From NCBI RefSeq assembly GCF_009707955.1, contig NZ_WMDQ01000002.1:558001-622000 (forward strand): a stretch of 64,000 bases of DNA, in the 5' to 3' direction. The first letter of the stretch is position 1. The number at the start of each line of letters is the position of its first letter. Below, in pieces: positions 51,873 to 60,971 of the stretch. The translations under genes and the position numbers were made by a program. The stretch comes from Flavobacterium sp. LC2016-13 (lineage in GTDB: Bacteria > Bacteroidota > Bacteroidia > Flavobacteriales > Flavobacteriaceae). The notes under the pieces are model-generated. The model made no database searches. It had not been told where the DNA came from and saw nothing but the letters and a program-made list of their open reading frames with translations.

Positions 51873-54218
51873 ATGAAACAGTTTATAGTATTAATGATTT
51901 TGCTTTCAGGATTTGCAGCCACAGCACAATCAACAGAATTTACAATCAAAGGAAAAATAACAGATTCTAAAACCAAACAGCCATTACCATTTGCGTCGGT
52001 TTCAGTATCAAATTCTCAACTAAAAAAAGAAGTTTCATCAGATGCTGACGGAAATTATACGTTGAAAACCATCTCTGGAAATTATCAACTAACAGTTGAG
52101 TTTATGTCTTATAAAACCTTTATAATTAATAATCTAAAATTAGAAAGTAATTTAGTAAAAGACATTTCTCTTGAAGAAAATATAAATGAACTGAATGAAG
52201 TAAATGTAATTGCAGAAAAATCGGCAGTTGAATTAAAAATTGACAAAAAAGTGTTTAATGTTGGAAAAGATATTCTTTCGCGCGGCGGATCTGCGAATGA
52301 TATCCTAAACAATGTTCCATCTGTAAATGTTGATGTTGCAGGCGTTATCAGTCTTAGGGGAAATAACAGCGTAACGGTTTTAATAAACGGAAAACCTTCG
52401 ATGTTGACTGCAAATAACGGATTATCACAAATTTCTGCAGCCAATATTGAAAGAGTTGAAGTAATTACCAATCCTTCTGCAGCTTATGAAGCGCAAGGCG
52501 GCGCAGGAATCATTAATATTATTTTGAAAAAGAACAGTATGCAAGGTTTTAACGGTTCGCTTCAGGCGGGTATTGGAAATCCTGCCAATCATAATCTAAA
52601 TGCTAATGTGAGTTATAAAACCGAGAAAATAAATCTTTTTTCGAATATTAGTTATCGTTATTTTGATATTTATGCTTCGGAAAAACAATTTCAAATTAAT
52701 ACCAATAATGGTGTAACTACATTCCTGAATCAATCCGATGAAACGAAAAGAAATAATAACACTTACAGTATTTATGTTGGTGGCGATTATTACATAAACG
52801 ATAAAAATACGCTTACAGGAAGCTATTATTTCAATAGAAACCACAACAATTACAAGACAAACTTTAACTACAATTATGCAAATGCAGCAAAAGTAACGGA
52901 CAGCATTATTTCAAGATCTGAAAACTACAAAGAACCACAAAACTACAATGCTTTAGAATTGAATTATGTAAAAACATTCGATAAAAAAGATAAAAAATGG
53001 ACAACAAGTCTGCAATATGATTTTTGGAATGATGATGAAAATCAATACATTGATCAGCAAAAAATATATCCGCTTGAAGATGAAATTTCTAATTTGTATT
53101 CGAGAGATATAGAAAGCAGCAATGATATTTTTATAAAATCAGATTTTGTAAATCCAATTACGGCAAATTCTAAAATAGAAATGGGTATTAGAAGTGATTT
53201 AAGAGCCTTAAGAAGCGATTATTACACAATTCTTGACAAAGTAAGACAAGAACAGTTTACCAATAAATTAAAATATGATGAAAACCTGTACAGCGCTTAT
53301 TTTCAGTTTGCCGGAAAAATTAAAAAATTCAATTATCAATTAGGTTTACGATCTGAGTTATCAGATATAAAAATTGCTGATGCTAAAAATACCTTCAATA
53401 ATTCAAAAAATTATATCAACTTGTTTCCAACATTGCATTTTGTTTATAATTTAACGGAGAAAACAGATTTACAATTAAGCTACAGTAAACGTATCAACCG
53501 ACCAAGATTCTGGCAATTGAACCCATTTTCAGGACTTTCGGATTTGAGAAATCTTACTGTTGGAAATCCGGATTTAGATCCAATGTTTACCAATTCTTTT
53601 GAGTTTACTGTTTTGGCAAAACCGGGAAAATTCAGCATCAATCCTTCGGTTTATTATCAGCATACGACCAATTATTTTCAATATATAATTCAGCGCACCA
53701 ATGAAAATTATTTTGTAAGCACTCCGGTAAATCTTGATACAGAAGATCGTTACGGTGCAGAAGTTTCTGCAACTTATAACCCAACACAATGGCTGCGATT
53801 GTCTCTCGATTTTAATTATTATAAATTCAAACAAGAAGGAACTTATGAAAATGTGGTTTATAATTCTGAAAATCAGACATGGCTTTCGAATTTTCGTTCA
53901 GTGCTTAAATTTCCTAAAATTGTTTCGGCAGAATTTAGTTTTAGATATCGCGGAAAAAGTCAGGGAGTTCAAACACTTAGAGAAGCGCAATACAATTCGA
54001 ATTTAGGCTTAAGCCGGGATTTTTTAGGAGATAAAATGTCTGTAACGCTAAATGTAAACAACCTGTTTAATTCTCAAATCACGAAAGAAAAAACAATCAC
54101 AGATTCGTATTATTTAGAATCTGAATTTAAATCACAAGGGCGATATATAAACCTGAATGTTATTTATCGTTTTAATCGCAAAAAAAGCGACGCTGACCGA
54201 ATGCCCGACGGAAACTAA
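51873..54218 (+). CDS. TonB-receptor-like outer-membrane beta-barrel protein
   Basis: A 781-aa outer-membrane protein. A signal peptide (KQFIVLMILLSGFAATAQS) leads to a carboxypeptidase-regulatory-like domain (about 22-110, TIKGKITDSKTKQPLPFASV). A plug-like part then runs from RGGSANDILNNVPSVNVDVAG to NPSAAYEAQGGAGIINII. The last 550 residues are the OMP_b-brl_3 barrel and end in a strand with terminal aromatic residues (INLNVIYRFNRK). It has no SusD partner and no TonB box that I can see, so it may be a gated pore or signalling receptor. Divergent from the LytTR pair. Confidence 0.93.
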   Translation: MKQFIVLMILLSGFAATAQSTEFTIKGKITDSKTKQPLPFASVSVSNSQLKKEVSSDADGNYTLKTISGNYQLTVEFMSYKTFIINNLKLESNLVKDISLEENINELNEVNVIAEKSAVELKIDKKVFNVGKDILSRGGSANDILNNVPSVNVDVAGVISLRGNNSVTVLINGKPSMLTANNGLSQISAANIERVEVITNPSAAYEAQGGAGIINIILKKNSMQGFNGSLQAGIGNPANHNLNANVSYKTEKINLFSNISYRYFDIYASEKQFQINTNNGVTTFLNQSDETKRNNNTYSIYVGGDYYINDKNTLTGSYYFNRNHNNYKTNFNYNYANAAKVTDSIISRSENYKEPQNYNALELNYVKTFDKKDKKWTTSLQYDFWNDDENQYIDQQKIYPLEDEISNLYSRDIESSNDIFIKSDFVNPITANSKIEMGIRSDLRALRSDYYTILDKVRQEQFTNKLKYDENLYSAYFQFAGKIKKFNYQLGLRSELSDIKIADAKNTFNNSKNYINLFPTLHFVYNLTEKTDLQLSYSKRINRPRFWQLNPFSGLSDLRNLTVGNPDLDPMFTNSFEFTVLAKPGKFSINPSVYYQHTTNYFQYIIQRTNENYFVSTPVNLDTEDRYGAEVSATYNPTQWLRLSLDFNYYKFKQEGTYENVVYNSENQTWLSNFRSVLKFPKIVSAEFSFRYRGKSQGVQTLREAQYNSNLGLSRDFLGDKMSVTLNVNNLFNSQITKEKTITDSYYLESEFKSQGRYINLNVIYRFNRKKSDADRMPDGN

Positions 54219-54240
54219 AAAGAAGTTAATCTTTATTTTA

Positions 54241-54301
54241 TCTGCTTGATCTGCTAAATCTGCGTGAGAAATTTGCTCGCAGATTTAACAGATCAAGCAG
54301 A
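54241..54301. repeat. 24-bp inverted repeat after the receptor gene
   Basis: The arm starting TCTGCTTGATCTGCTAAATC (54241-54264) is inverted at 54278-54301 with a single difference that still pairs as G-U. The loop is 13 nt. A T-rich stretch follows, so it can act as the receptor terminator. The internal words TCTGCTTGATCTG and TAAATCTGCG suggest a dispersed repeat. Confidence 0.75.
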
Positions 54302-54379
54302 TTATTATTTTTTTAACCTATGTTTCGATGTTTTGAAATAATCCAATTTGTTATCTTTAAAATAAATATCAAAATTAAG

Positions 54380-54808
54380 ATGCTTCAAATATTTGAAAAA
54401 AGAAAAGATCATATTCCGGATTTGCAAAGGATTTATCTGGAAGTTCGCCGGAAAACATTTCATTGGTTAGAAGATGTTAAAGAATATAATTTAACTGATT
54501 TTGAACGTGATACACAAGGCGAATTCATTCTGGTTGCTGTTTATAATGATGAAGTTGCCGGATTTATTTCATTATGGATGTCTGGTAATTTTATTCATCA
54601 CTTATATATAGATGAAAAATATCAAGGCAAAAATATCGGAACAAAACTTTTAGATGAAGCGATCAAAGTCATGAATTCTCCGATTACATTAAAGTGTTTA
54701 GCAAAAAATACCAACGCAATACAATTCTATGAAAGTAAAGGTTTTACTGAAAAAGAAAAAGCTTTTTCGAATCACGGACAATACATTTTATATGAATTAA
54801 CGAAATAA
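54380..54808 (+). CDS. GNAT family N-acetyltransferase, 142 aa
   Basis: Recognised by FIHHLYIDEKYQGKNIGTKLLDEA, the acetyl-CoA pyrophosphate loop (R/Q-x-x-G-x-G/A variant), followed by NAIQFYESKGFTEKE. The N-terminus MLQIFEKRKDHIPDLQRIYLEVRR starts at 54380; a longer start at 54320 would add 20 AT-biased residues unlike the family. Substrate unknown. Transcribed alone, after the inverted repeat and before DUF1761. Confidence 0.85.
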   Translation: MLQIFEKRKDHIPDLQRIYLEVRRKTFHWLEDVKEYNLTDFERDTQGEFILVAVYNDEVAGFISLWMSGNFIHHLYIDEKYQGKNIGTKLLDEAIKVMNSPITLKCLAKNTNAIQFYESKGFTEKEKAFSNHGQYILYELTK

Positions 54809-54857
54809 AATTAAGACCCGTTTTTACTGCTGACATACTGTTGTCATACGGCACATT

Positions 54858-54865
54858 TAGCTTTG
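54858..54865 (+). promoter_or_regulatory. -7 element TAGCTTTG for DUF1761-YdeI
   Basis: An exact TAnnTTTG match 28 bp before the ATG at 54893. Upstream, the direct repeat CTGCTGACATA and CTGTTGTCATA (about 54827-54848) covers the -33 area and could be a regulator site. Confidence 0.55.
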
Positions 54866-54892
54866 CGGTATAAACTTTTAAAAATTAATTTT

Positions 54893-55306
54893 ATGATTAA
54901 TCAATTACCAAATTTAAACTGGATTAGTGTTTTGCTTGCCTTTGTGGCTTATTTTTTACTTGGCGCTTTGTGGTTTACACTATTCTTTAGCAAATCGTAT
55001 AAAAAATCGCTGGGTCGTGAAAATGAAATTTTAGAAAACAAGCTCATATTTATCGTTGGTCCCGCTTTATGCTCGTTGGTAATTACAATTGCGAGTGCCG
55101 TTTTAGTTTACGCCTTAAATATTTCCTCTTTAAAAGATGGATTTGAGTTTTCCGCATTTATTGGTATCGGTTTTTTAGTGGCAAATACCGTAAACATTGC
55201 GATTAATCCAAATATTCCAAAACCAATTTTCTACGGAATCATAAGTGGAAGTTACCATTTAGTGGGAATTTTGATTGTAAACACGATCATAATTGCTATG
55301 AAATAA
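54893..55306 (+). CDS. DUF1761 membrane protein
   Basis: A 137-aa protein with four hydrophobic helices (about residues 9-30, 45-70, 80-100 and 110-135). The LLAFVAYFLLGALWFTLFF start, FSKSYKKSLGR loop and final YGIISGSYHLVGILI match DUF1761, whose role is unknown. The ATG at 54893 (MINQLPNLNW) is taken because the -7 element lies just upstream; the TTG-initiated extension is rejected. It is followed 12 bp later by the YdeI-like gene. Confidence 0.85.
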   Translation: MINQLPNLNWISVLLAFVAYFLLGALWFTLFFSKSYKKSLGRENEILENKLIFIVGPALCSLVITIASAVLVYALNISSLKDGFEFSAFIGIGFLVANTVNIAINPNIPKPIFYGIISGSYHLVGILIVNTIIIAMK

Positions 55307-55317
55307 AACATAAAACA

Positions 55318-55899
55318 ATGGAACAAAATGAAATAGAAACTTTTTGTCCGACAAGCCAAGCGGATTGGAGAGAATGGTTGCATGAAAATCATAACTCAAA
55401 ACAATCTGTTTGGCTTGTTTGTTATAAAAAGAAGGCCAATATTCCCACCATCACCTGGAGCGATGCTGTTGATGAAGCGCTTTGTTTTGGCTGGATAGAC
55501 AGCGTTCGAAAAACGATCGATAACGACAGGTTTATACAGTTTTTTGGCAAACGAAAACCAAAAAGCGTTTGGTCTAAAATTAACAAAGAAAAAGTACAAC
55601 GATTAATCGATGACGGATTAATGATGCCTGCAGGTCTTGAATGCATTAAAAAAGCAAAAGAAAACGGTTCCTGGATAATTTTAGATGCTGCCGAAGAATT
55701 ATTTGTACCGGAGGATCTTGCTAAAGGATTTGAAGCAAAACCGGGTTCTGAAGCGTATTTTTTGAGTTTGAGTAAATCTGCTAAAAAGAGCATTTTACAA
55801 TGGCTTGTTCTTGCTAAACGTCCTGAAACCAGACAAAACCGAATTAATGAAATAGCAGAACTTGCTGCCCAACAACTAAAACCAAAACAGTTTAGATAA
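55318..55899 (+). CDS. YdeI/OmpD-associated family protein
   Basis: A 193-aa cytoplasmic protein of the YdeI family. QADWREWLHENHNSKQSVWLV, ITWSDAVDEALCFGWIDSVR and KPKSVWSKINKEKVQRLI are the family signature. The C-terminal KSAKKSILQWLVLAKRPETRQNRINEI is the helical YdeI tail. E. coli OmdA-type members give resistance to polymyxin or bacteriocin, but the mechanism is unclear (family knowledge). It is in an operon with DUF1761. A second protein of this type is at 60361-60939. Confidence 0.92.
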   Translation: MEQNEIETFCPTSQADWREWLHENHNSKQSVWLVCYKKKANIPTITWSDAVDEALCFGWIDSVRKTIDNDRFIQFFGKRKPKSVWSKINKEKVQRLIDDGLMMPAGLECIKKAKENGSWIILDAAEELFVPEDLAKGFEAKPGSEAYFLSLSKSAKKSILQWLVLAKRPETRQNRINEIAELAAQQLKPKQFR

Positions 55900-55996
55900 T
55901 TTACATTTGTAAAATTATTACAATCAAAGTTCATGTAACATTTTTAAAAGATTGCTTACTAATAAATTAGGTGTTTAATTTAAAAAGTAAAATCTT

Positions 55997-57148
55997 ATGC
56001 AAAAAATTTCAAGACGTTCGTTTGTAAATAAATTTGGTATTGGTGTTGGTGCTTCGGTTGTTATGACAACGCTTCCATCCTTTTTAGTTCCTTCAGAGAA
56101 TCAGGAATCTTATAAAGGGAAAAAGATAAATATTGCGCTTTGCGGACTCGGAAATTATGCTGAGATGCTGGCTTACGGAATTGAAAAATCTGAATATTGT
56201 ACACTTACGGGAATTGTAACCGGAACTCCATCAAAAGCTGAAAAATGGAAAGCGCAATATAATATCCCGAACGAAAACATCTATAACTATCAAAATTTTG
56301 ATGAAATTATAAACAACAAGAACATAGATTTGGTTTATGTTGTTGTGCCAAACGGCCTGCATAAAGAGTTTGTTATTCGTGCAGCAAAAGCCGGTAAACA
56401 TGTTATAACCGAAAAACCAATGGCCGTTTCTGTAAAAGATTGCGAAGAAATGATAAAAACCTGCAATGATGCAAATGTGCAATTGGCAATTGGTTATCGT
56501 TTGCATTATGAACCTTATCATTTAGAATTGAAACGATTAGGACAAAATAAAGTTTTCGGGCAAGTTCGTTTTATCGAAGCTTCATTGGGATATAAAACCT
56601 ACGATACAACAAGTAAAGTTAAAGTTGATAAAAAAGACCGCAGCGAATGGCGATTGACCAAAGCATTATCCGGCGGCGGCCCATTGATGGATCTGGGAAT
56701 TTATTGCATTCAAAGTGCGCGTTATGTTTTGGGAGAAGAACCAATTGCAGTAACGGCTCAATTTGGAACTGTAAATGACAAAGACAGATTTTCTGAAACA
56801 GAAGAAAGTATCAGCTGGCAAATGGAATTTCCAAGTGGTGCAGTTGCGAATTGCAATACTTCCTGTGGTTTTTATATAGACAGATTTTATGCCACGGCAG
56901 ATGAAGGTTTCTTTCAATTAAGTCCTGCGTTGAGTTACGGACCGTTTGAAGGGAAAACTTCAGAAAAAGAATTAAAGTTTCCTGTAATAAATCAACAGAA
57001 AACACAATTGGATGAAATTTGTAAAGTATTAGTAGAAAATAAAAAACTACCCAATCATATCACAGGCGAAGAAGGATTAAAAGATATCAGGATAATTAAT
57101 GCGATTTACAAAGCGGCAGAAACCGGAAAGAAAGTTCAGGTAAAATAA
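55997..57148 (+). CDS. Tat-exported Gfo/Idh/MocA oxidoreductase
   Basis: A 383-aa NAD(P)-dependent sugar oxidoreductase. The signal SRRSFVNKFGIGVGASVVMT is a twin-arginine signal, so the folded, cofactor-loaded enzyme is exported to the periplasm. INIALCGLGNYAEMLAYG is the Rossmann loop, EKPMAVSVKDCEEMI carries the catalytic Lys, and GGGPLMDLGIYCIQSARYVLG the conserved Gfo/Idh C-domain helix. Closest in layout to periplasmic glucose-fructose oxidoreductase. Sugar specificity is not readable. No sugar-utilisation neighbours are present. Confidence 0.93.
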   Translation: MQKISRRSFVNKFGIGVGASVVMTTLPSFLVPSENQESYKGKKINIALCGLGNYAEMLAYGIEKSEYCTLTGIVTGTPSKAEKWKAQYNIPNENIYNYQNFDEIINNKNIDLVYVVVPNGLHKEFVIRAAKAGKHVITEKPMAVSVKDCEEMIKTCNDANVQLAIGYRLHYEPYHLELKRLGQNKVFGQVRFIEASLGYKTYDTTSKVKVDKKDRSEWRLTKALSGGGPLMDLGIYCIQSARYVLGEEPIAVTAQFGTVNDKDRFSETEESISWQMEFPSGAVANCNTSCGFYIDRFYATADEGFFQLSPALSYGPFEGKTSEKELKFPVINQQKTQLDEICKVLVENKKLPNHITGEEGLKDIRIINAIYKAAETGKKVQVK

Positions 57149-57281
57149 GATTATTTATTTTATTTCGTTTAATTAAGATATTTCAAATTAGTGAAACAAA
57201 AATTAAAATAATCAGTCTATACTATCATACAATAGATTTTTAAAAACACTTTTACGTTTATTTTAAATTAATTTTAATAGG

Positions 57282-59060
57282 ATGAGAAAAAATATTTTAA
57301 TAGGTTTTATGTTCGTTATCGTTTCAGTTTCAGCGCAACAAAAAACAATTCCTTTAAAATTAAATCATCAGCTGGATGGTTTAATTTTAAAGAGAAACGA
57401 AGAGCAAAACTTCAGTTTGAATTTCAAAAAAGATACTTATTACGCTATTGTAGCCACGCAGCAAGGCATCGATTTAATTGTTTCACTAAAAGATAAAACC
57501 GGAAAAGTAATTCAGGAAGTCGATTCTCCAAATGGAATGTTTGGCCCTGAAAAAATTGTATTTTCTCCTGAAAATTCAGATGCGTTTTCGATCACTGTAA
57601 AACCACTTAATGAAGATTCAAATTCACAAGAAGGGAAATATTCAATAGTATTTGAGGAAATTCCAAAAAACTTAAAGAAATTAAACACTGCCGAACTTCT
57701 ACAGGATTTTGATATTCTTAAAAATGCTTATTACGAAACCAGAATCGGACTTTGGTACAATTCAAGAACACAATTTGACAGTATTTGTAATGTTCAAAAA
57801 AGCAAAATAAAAAACAATATGAATGCTTTGGAATTTTATAGAATTCTTGCGCCAATTGTTGCTTTTACGAAAGAAGGTCATTGCAATATTAAACCTTCAG
57901 ACGAAACAAACGTTTACTTAAAACAAAATGGTACTTACCTGCCCTTTTGTGTAAAAATACTCGACAAAAAAGTATATCTCATTAATGATTTAGAAAACCA
58001 TAAAACCAAAGGTTTGCAAATTGCTAAAATAAACGGAGAAAATATTGATACCATTTTAAATTACTTTTTGAGTATCGAACCCGCTGACGGTTTTAACGTT
58101 ACAAGTAAATATCGATGGATAGAAAAAGCTTTTTCAAGATATTATGCACGTTATTATGCACTAAAAAAAGAAGTTTCATTAGAATTAATTGATCCAAAAA
58201 GCAATCAAAAAGTCGTATATGAAACTCCAACCTATAATTATAAAGACTTTAATAAGTTGTATAGCAAGATTGTAGAGACAATTCCGAATTATAGTTATAA
58301 AGAAGCTGCTACTTTTGCAATTGATGCCGCTACGAGTACAGCGACATTAACAGTCAATACCTTTAATCTTGGAAATTTTAAAGATAAAAGAAAAGGATTT
58401 CAGGATTTTTTGGCTAAAAATTTCAATAGTATTGCTGAACAAAAAATCAAACATTTAATTCTTGATGTTCGTAAAAATGAAGGCGGCGAACAAGGAATGG
58501 AAGATCATCTTCTGTCTTATTTGATAAATCAGGAATACAAAAAATACAACTATGTAGAGATTCCCGGATTTACTTATTCGTTTATAGAATATACTGATTA
58601 TAAGGATCAAAAAGATGTTTTAGTTAAAGAATTGAATGAAGATTTTTATCAGTCTAATGATGGAAGATTTATAAATCGTGATGGACATTATATTGGAGAA
58701 AAACCCAATGCAAATAATTTTAAAGGCGATGTTTATATTTTAATTAGCGGACTAACATTTTCTGGCGGTTCTGAATTTGCTGCATTGGCAAAAAACAATA
58801 CAAATGCCAAATTTATTGGTGAAGAAACCGGCGGCGGATATTATGGAAATTCCAGCGGAAGCTTCTTGAAATTCACACTTCCAAACTCAAAAATTACTGG
58901 CAGAATTCCGTTATGTAAGTTTGTTGTTGAAGATAAAAACTACGGAATTCCTTTCGGGCACGGCGTATTGCCGGATTATACTATTGAGCCAACAATCGAT
59001 CAATACTTAAATGGCGAAGATCCTGAAATGGATTTTGCAAAGAAATTGATTCAGAAGTAA
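57282..59060 (+). CDS. Secreted S41-family peptidase
   Basis: A 592-aa protein with a signal peptide (KNILIGFMFVIVSVSA). The N-terminal 130 residues form a beta domain, followed by a helical LNTAELLQDFDILKNAYYETRIG segment. The peptidase core has LILDVRKNEGGEQG and VYILISGLTFSGGSEFAALAK with the nucleophile Ser in TFSGGSE, then FIGEETGGG, the tail-specific-protease signature. No PDZ domain is obvious. It is probably periplasmic. Transcribed alone; the ArsR operon follows 102 bp later. Confidence 0.9.
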   Translation: MRKNILIGFMFVIVSVSAQQKTIPLKLNHQLDGLILKRNEEQNFSLNFKKDTYYAIVATQQGIDLIVSLKDKTGKVIQEVDSPNGMFGPEKIVFSPENSDAFSITVKPLNEDSNSQEGKYSIVFEEIPKNLKKLNTAELLQDFDILKNAYYETRIGLWYNSRTQFDSICNVQKSKIKNNMNALEFYRILAPIVAFTKEGHCNIKPSDETNVYLKQNGTYLPFCVKILDKKVYLINDLENHKTKGLQIAKINGENIDTILNYFLSIEPADGFNVTSKYRWIEKAFSRYYARYYALKKEVSLELIDPKSNQKVVYETPTYNYKDFNKLYSKIVETIPNYSYKEAATFAIDAATSTATLTVNTFNLGNFKDKRKGFQDFLAKNFNSIAEQKIKHLILDVRKNEGGEQGMEDHLLSYLINQEYKKYNYVEIPGFTYSFIEYTDYKDQKDVLVKELNEDFYQSNDGRFINRDGHYIGEKPNANNFKGDVYILISGLTFSGGSEFAALAKNNTNAKFIGEETGGGYYGNSSGSFLKFTLPNSKITGRIPLCKFVVEDKNYGIPFGHGVLPDYTIEPTIDQYLNGEDPEMDFAKKLIQK

Positions 59061-59114
59061 CGATCATAAAATCAATCAATTTTAAAATTTATCAAAAAAT
59101 AATCCTATAAAATT

Positions 59115-59159
59115 TTGCGCAGTTAAATAACTGCATTATATTTGCAGTCAAATAACTGC
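59115..59159 (+). promoter_or_regulatory. Promoter with two tandem operators of the ArsR operon
   Basis: The palindrome GCAGTTAAATAACTGC (59119-59134) recurs as GCAGTCAAATAACTGC (59144-59159), centres 25 bp apart. TTG at 59115-59117 and the exact TATATTTG at 59137-59144 have a 19-nt spacer. The first operator fills the gap between the elements and the second covers the transcription start. Confidence 0.85.
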
Positions 59160-59162
59160 ACA

Positions 59163-59486
59163 ATGGAAATTCGTAGAGATGTTTTTCAGGCTATAGCCGA
59201 CCCTACCCGCAGGGCAATTTTAAGTTTGGTAGCGGTACAGGCCATGACTCCGGGCACTATTGCCGAAAATTTTGATTCGTCGAGACAAACAATTTCAAAA
59301 CACATTCAAATACTGAATGAATGCGATTTACTGCATCAAACACAAAACGGAAGAGAAATTTACTATCAGCTAAATCCTCAAAGAATAAAAGAAATAGCCG
59401 ATTTTATTGAGCCTTTCCGCAAAATGTGGGATGATCGATTTAATACTTTAGAATCGATAATGAAAAACTACCAACCTAAAAAATAA
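59163..59486 (+). CDS. ArsR-family transcriptional regulator
   Basis: A 107-aa winged-helix repressor. [19 protein letters not shown] is the ArsR N-terminus, and [26 protein letters not shown] is the recognition helix. No arsenic- or cadmium-type cysteine cluster is present, so it is likely of the metal-independent group often paired with AHSA1-like genes. The ATG at 59163 is chosen because the 21-bp longer TTG frame would translate the operator. It probably represses its own operon through the two palindromes just upstream. Confidence 0.95.
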   Translation: MEIRRDVFQAIADPTRRAILSLVAVQAMTPGTIAENFDSSRQTISKHIQILNECDLLHQTQNGREIYYQLNPQRIKEIADFIEPFRKMWDDRFNTLESIMKNYQPKK

Positions 59487-59492
59487 CCAATT

Positions 59493-59960
59493 ATGGAATT
59501 AAAAACACAAATAAAAGCCGAAGATAACAAGCAGGAAATTATAATAACAAGAGTATTTGATTTGCCGCTGGAATTGCTTTTTAAAGCTTACACAGAAGCT
59601 GAAATTGTAGAACAATGGATGGGAACGAAAGTACTGAAACTGGAAAACAAAAAACACGGCGGTTATCAATTTGAAACTTCTGATGCAAACGGAAATGTTG
59701 TTTTTAAAGCCAATGGAACTATTCATGATTTTAATTTGAATGAAAATATAACAAGAACATTTGAAATGGAAAATTCTCCTTTTGCTGTTCAGCTCGAGTT
59801 TTTAGAATTTGAAAAAATTACAGACAATACGAGCAAACTTGTTATACAAATCGTTTATAAAAGTGTTGATTTAAGAGATCAAATGTTAAAATTACCTTTT
59901 GCACAAGGTTTAAATATGGCGCACAACAGATTACAAGATGTTTTAAACAAACTAAAATAA
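59493..59960 (+). CDS. SRPBCC (AHSA1-like) domain protein
   Basis: A 155-aa START-like domain. ITRVFDLPLELLFKAYTEAEIVEQWMG is the conserved AHSA1 start, with a hydrophobic ligand cavity formed by later strands (KHGGYQFETSDANGNVVFKANG) and a C-terminal helix LNMAHNRLQDVLNKL. Its ligand is unknown. Six bp after the ArsR gene, the normal ArsR-SRPBCC pairing. Confidence 0.92.
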   Translation: MELKTQIKAEDNKQEIIITRVFDLPLELLFKAYTEAEIVEQWMGTKVLKLENKKHGGYQFETSDANGNVVFKANGTIHDFNLNENITRTFEMENSPFAVQLEFLEFEKITDNTSKLVIQIVYKSVDLRDQMLKLPFAQGLNMAHNRLQDVLNKLK

Positions 59961-59966
59961 TAAATC

Positions 59967-60344
59967 ATGACAAAAAGAAATAAAATTATTTACTGGATTG
60001 CCACATTATGGCTGGCTTTAGGAATGTTATCGACTGGAATTGTACAAATAATAAAAATGAAGGAAGAAGTTGATATGATGGCACATTTGGGCTATCCTGT
60101 TTATTTTTTAACGCTAATTGGAGTTTGGAAAATCCTGGGTGTTATCGCAATTCTGATTCCAAAAACGCCGTTATTAAAAGAATGGACTTATGCAGGTTTC
60201 TTTTTTGCAATGTCGGGCGCAGTATTTTCTCATTTGGCTTGTGGCGATGGCGCTAAAGAATTTTTTGGACCAACATTATTACTTGTTTTAATTGTAATTT
60301 CCTGGTATTTTAGACCTGCTGAAAGAAAAATTGTTTTGGTTTAA
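59967..60344 (+). CDS. DoxX-family membrane protein
   Basis: A 125-aa protein with four hydrophobic helices (about 8-28, 45-63, 74-94 and 98-117). TLWLALGMLSTGIVQIIKMKEEVDMMAHLGYPVYFL is the DoxX-like start, and GVWKILGVIAIL and LLKEWTYAGFFFAMSGAVFSHL follow. DoxX proteins are linked to redox defence, but this short form has no known role. Third gene of the ArsR operon, 6 bp after the SRPBCC gene. Confidence 0.9.
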   Translation: MTKRNKIIYWIATLWLALGMLSTGIVQIIKMKEEVDMMAHLGYPVYFLTLIGVWKILGVIAILIPKTPLLKEWTYAGFFFAMSGAVFSHLACGDGAKEFFGPTLLLVLIVISWYFRPAERKIVLV

Positions 60345-60360
60345 TTTTAAAAATTGCGCA

Positions 60361-60939
60361 ATGAACCCTAAAGTTGATTTTTATTTTGACAAAGAAAAAA
60401 AATGGCAGAAAGAACAGGAACAATTACGAAAAATTGCTCTCGATTGCGGTCTTACGGAAGAATTAAAATGGGGAACTCCCTGTTATGTCTTTCAAAAAAG
60501 CAATGTTGTTTTAATTCATTCGTTTAAAGAATATTGTGCCTTTTTATTTTTTAAAGGTGCTTTGTTAAATGACACTAACAATATTCTTATTCAGCAAAGT
60601 AAAAATGTACAGGCAGCGCGCCAAATTAGATTTACTAATCTTCAGGAAATAATCGATTTAGAATCTATTTTGAAAACATATATTTATGAAGCTGTAGAAA
60701 TTGAGAAAGCAGGATTAAAAGTTGTACTCAAGAAAACAACAGAGTTTCCGGTTTCAGAAGAATTTCAGCAAAAATTAGATAAAATTCCAGATTTAAAAAA
60801 TGCATTTGAGGCCTTAACTCCGGGAAGACAAAGAGCTTATCTTTTGCATTTTTCTCAGCCAAAGCAATCTAAAACAAGAGAGTCAAGAGTTGAAAAATAC
60901 ATTCCGATGATATTAGATGGAAAAGGGTTAAATGATTAA
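60361..60939 (+). CDS. DUF1801/YdeI-like protein
   Basis: A 192-aa protein joining a DUF1801 fold (KIALDCGLTEELKWGTPCYVFQKSNVVLIHSFKEYCAFLFFKG) to a C-terminal YdeI-type helical tail (KNAFEALTPGRQRAYLLHFSQPKQSKTRESRVEKYIPMIL). The ATG at 60361 is taken; a TTG extension overlaps the DoxX stop. It belongs with the YdeI/OmdA group but is distinct from the copy at 55318. Fourth gene of the ArsR operon. Confidence 0.88.
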   Translation: MNPKVDFYFDKEKKWQKEQEQLRKIALDCGLTEELKWGTPCYVFQKSNVVLIHSFKEYCAFLFFKGALLNDTNNILIQQSKNVQAARQIRFTNLQEIIDLESILKTYIYEAVEIEKAGLKVVLKKTTEFPVSEEFQQKLDKIPDLKNAFEALTPGRQRAYLLHFSQPKQSKTRESRVEKYIPMILDGKGLND

Positions 60940-60971
60940 TATATTTGATGTTAGATTAAATCATCTCAGGC

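Noticed and set aside
55422..55934. Antisense ORF of 170 codons over the YdeI gene
   Set aside because: The plus-strand frame matches the YdeI family along its length; the antisense product has no recognisable fold.
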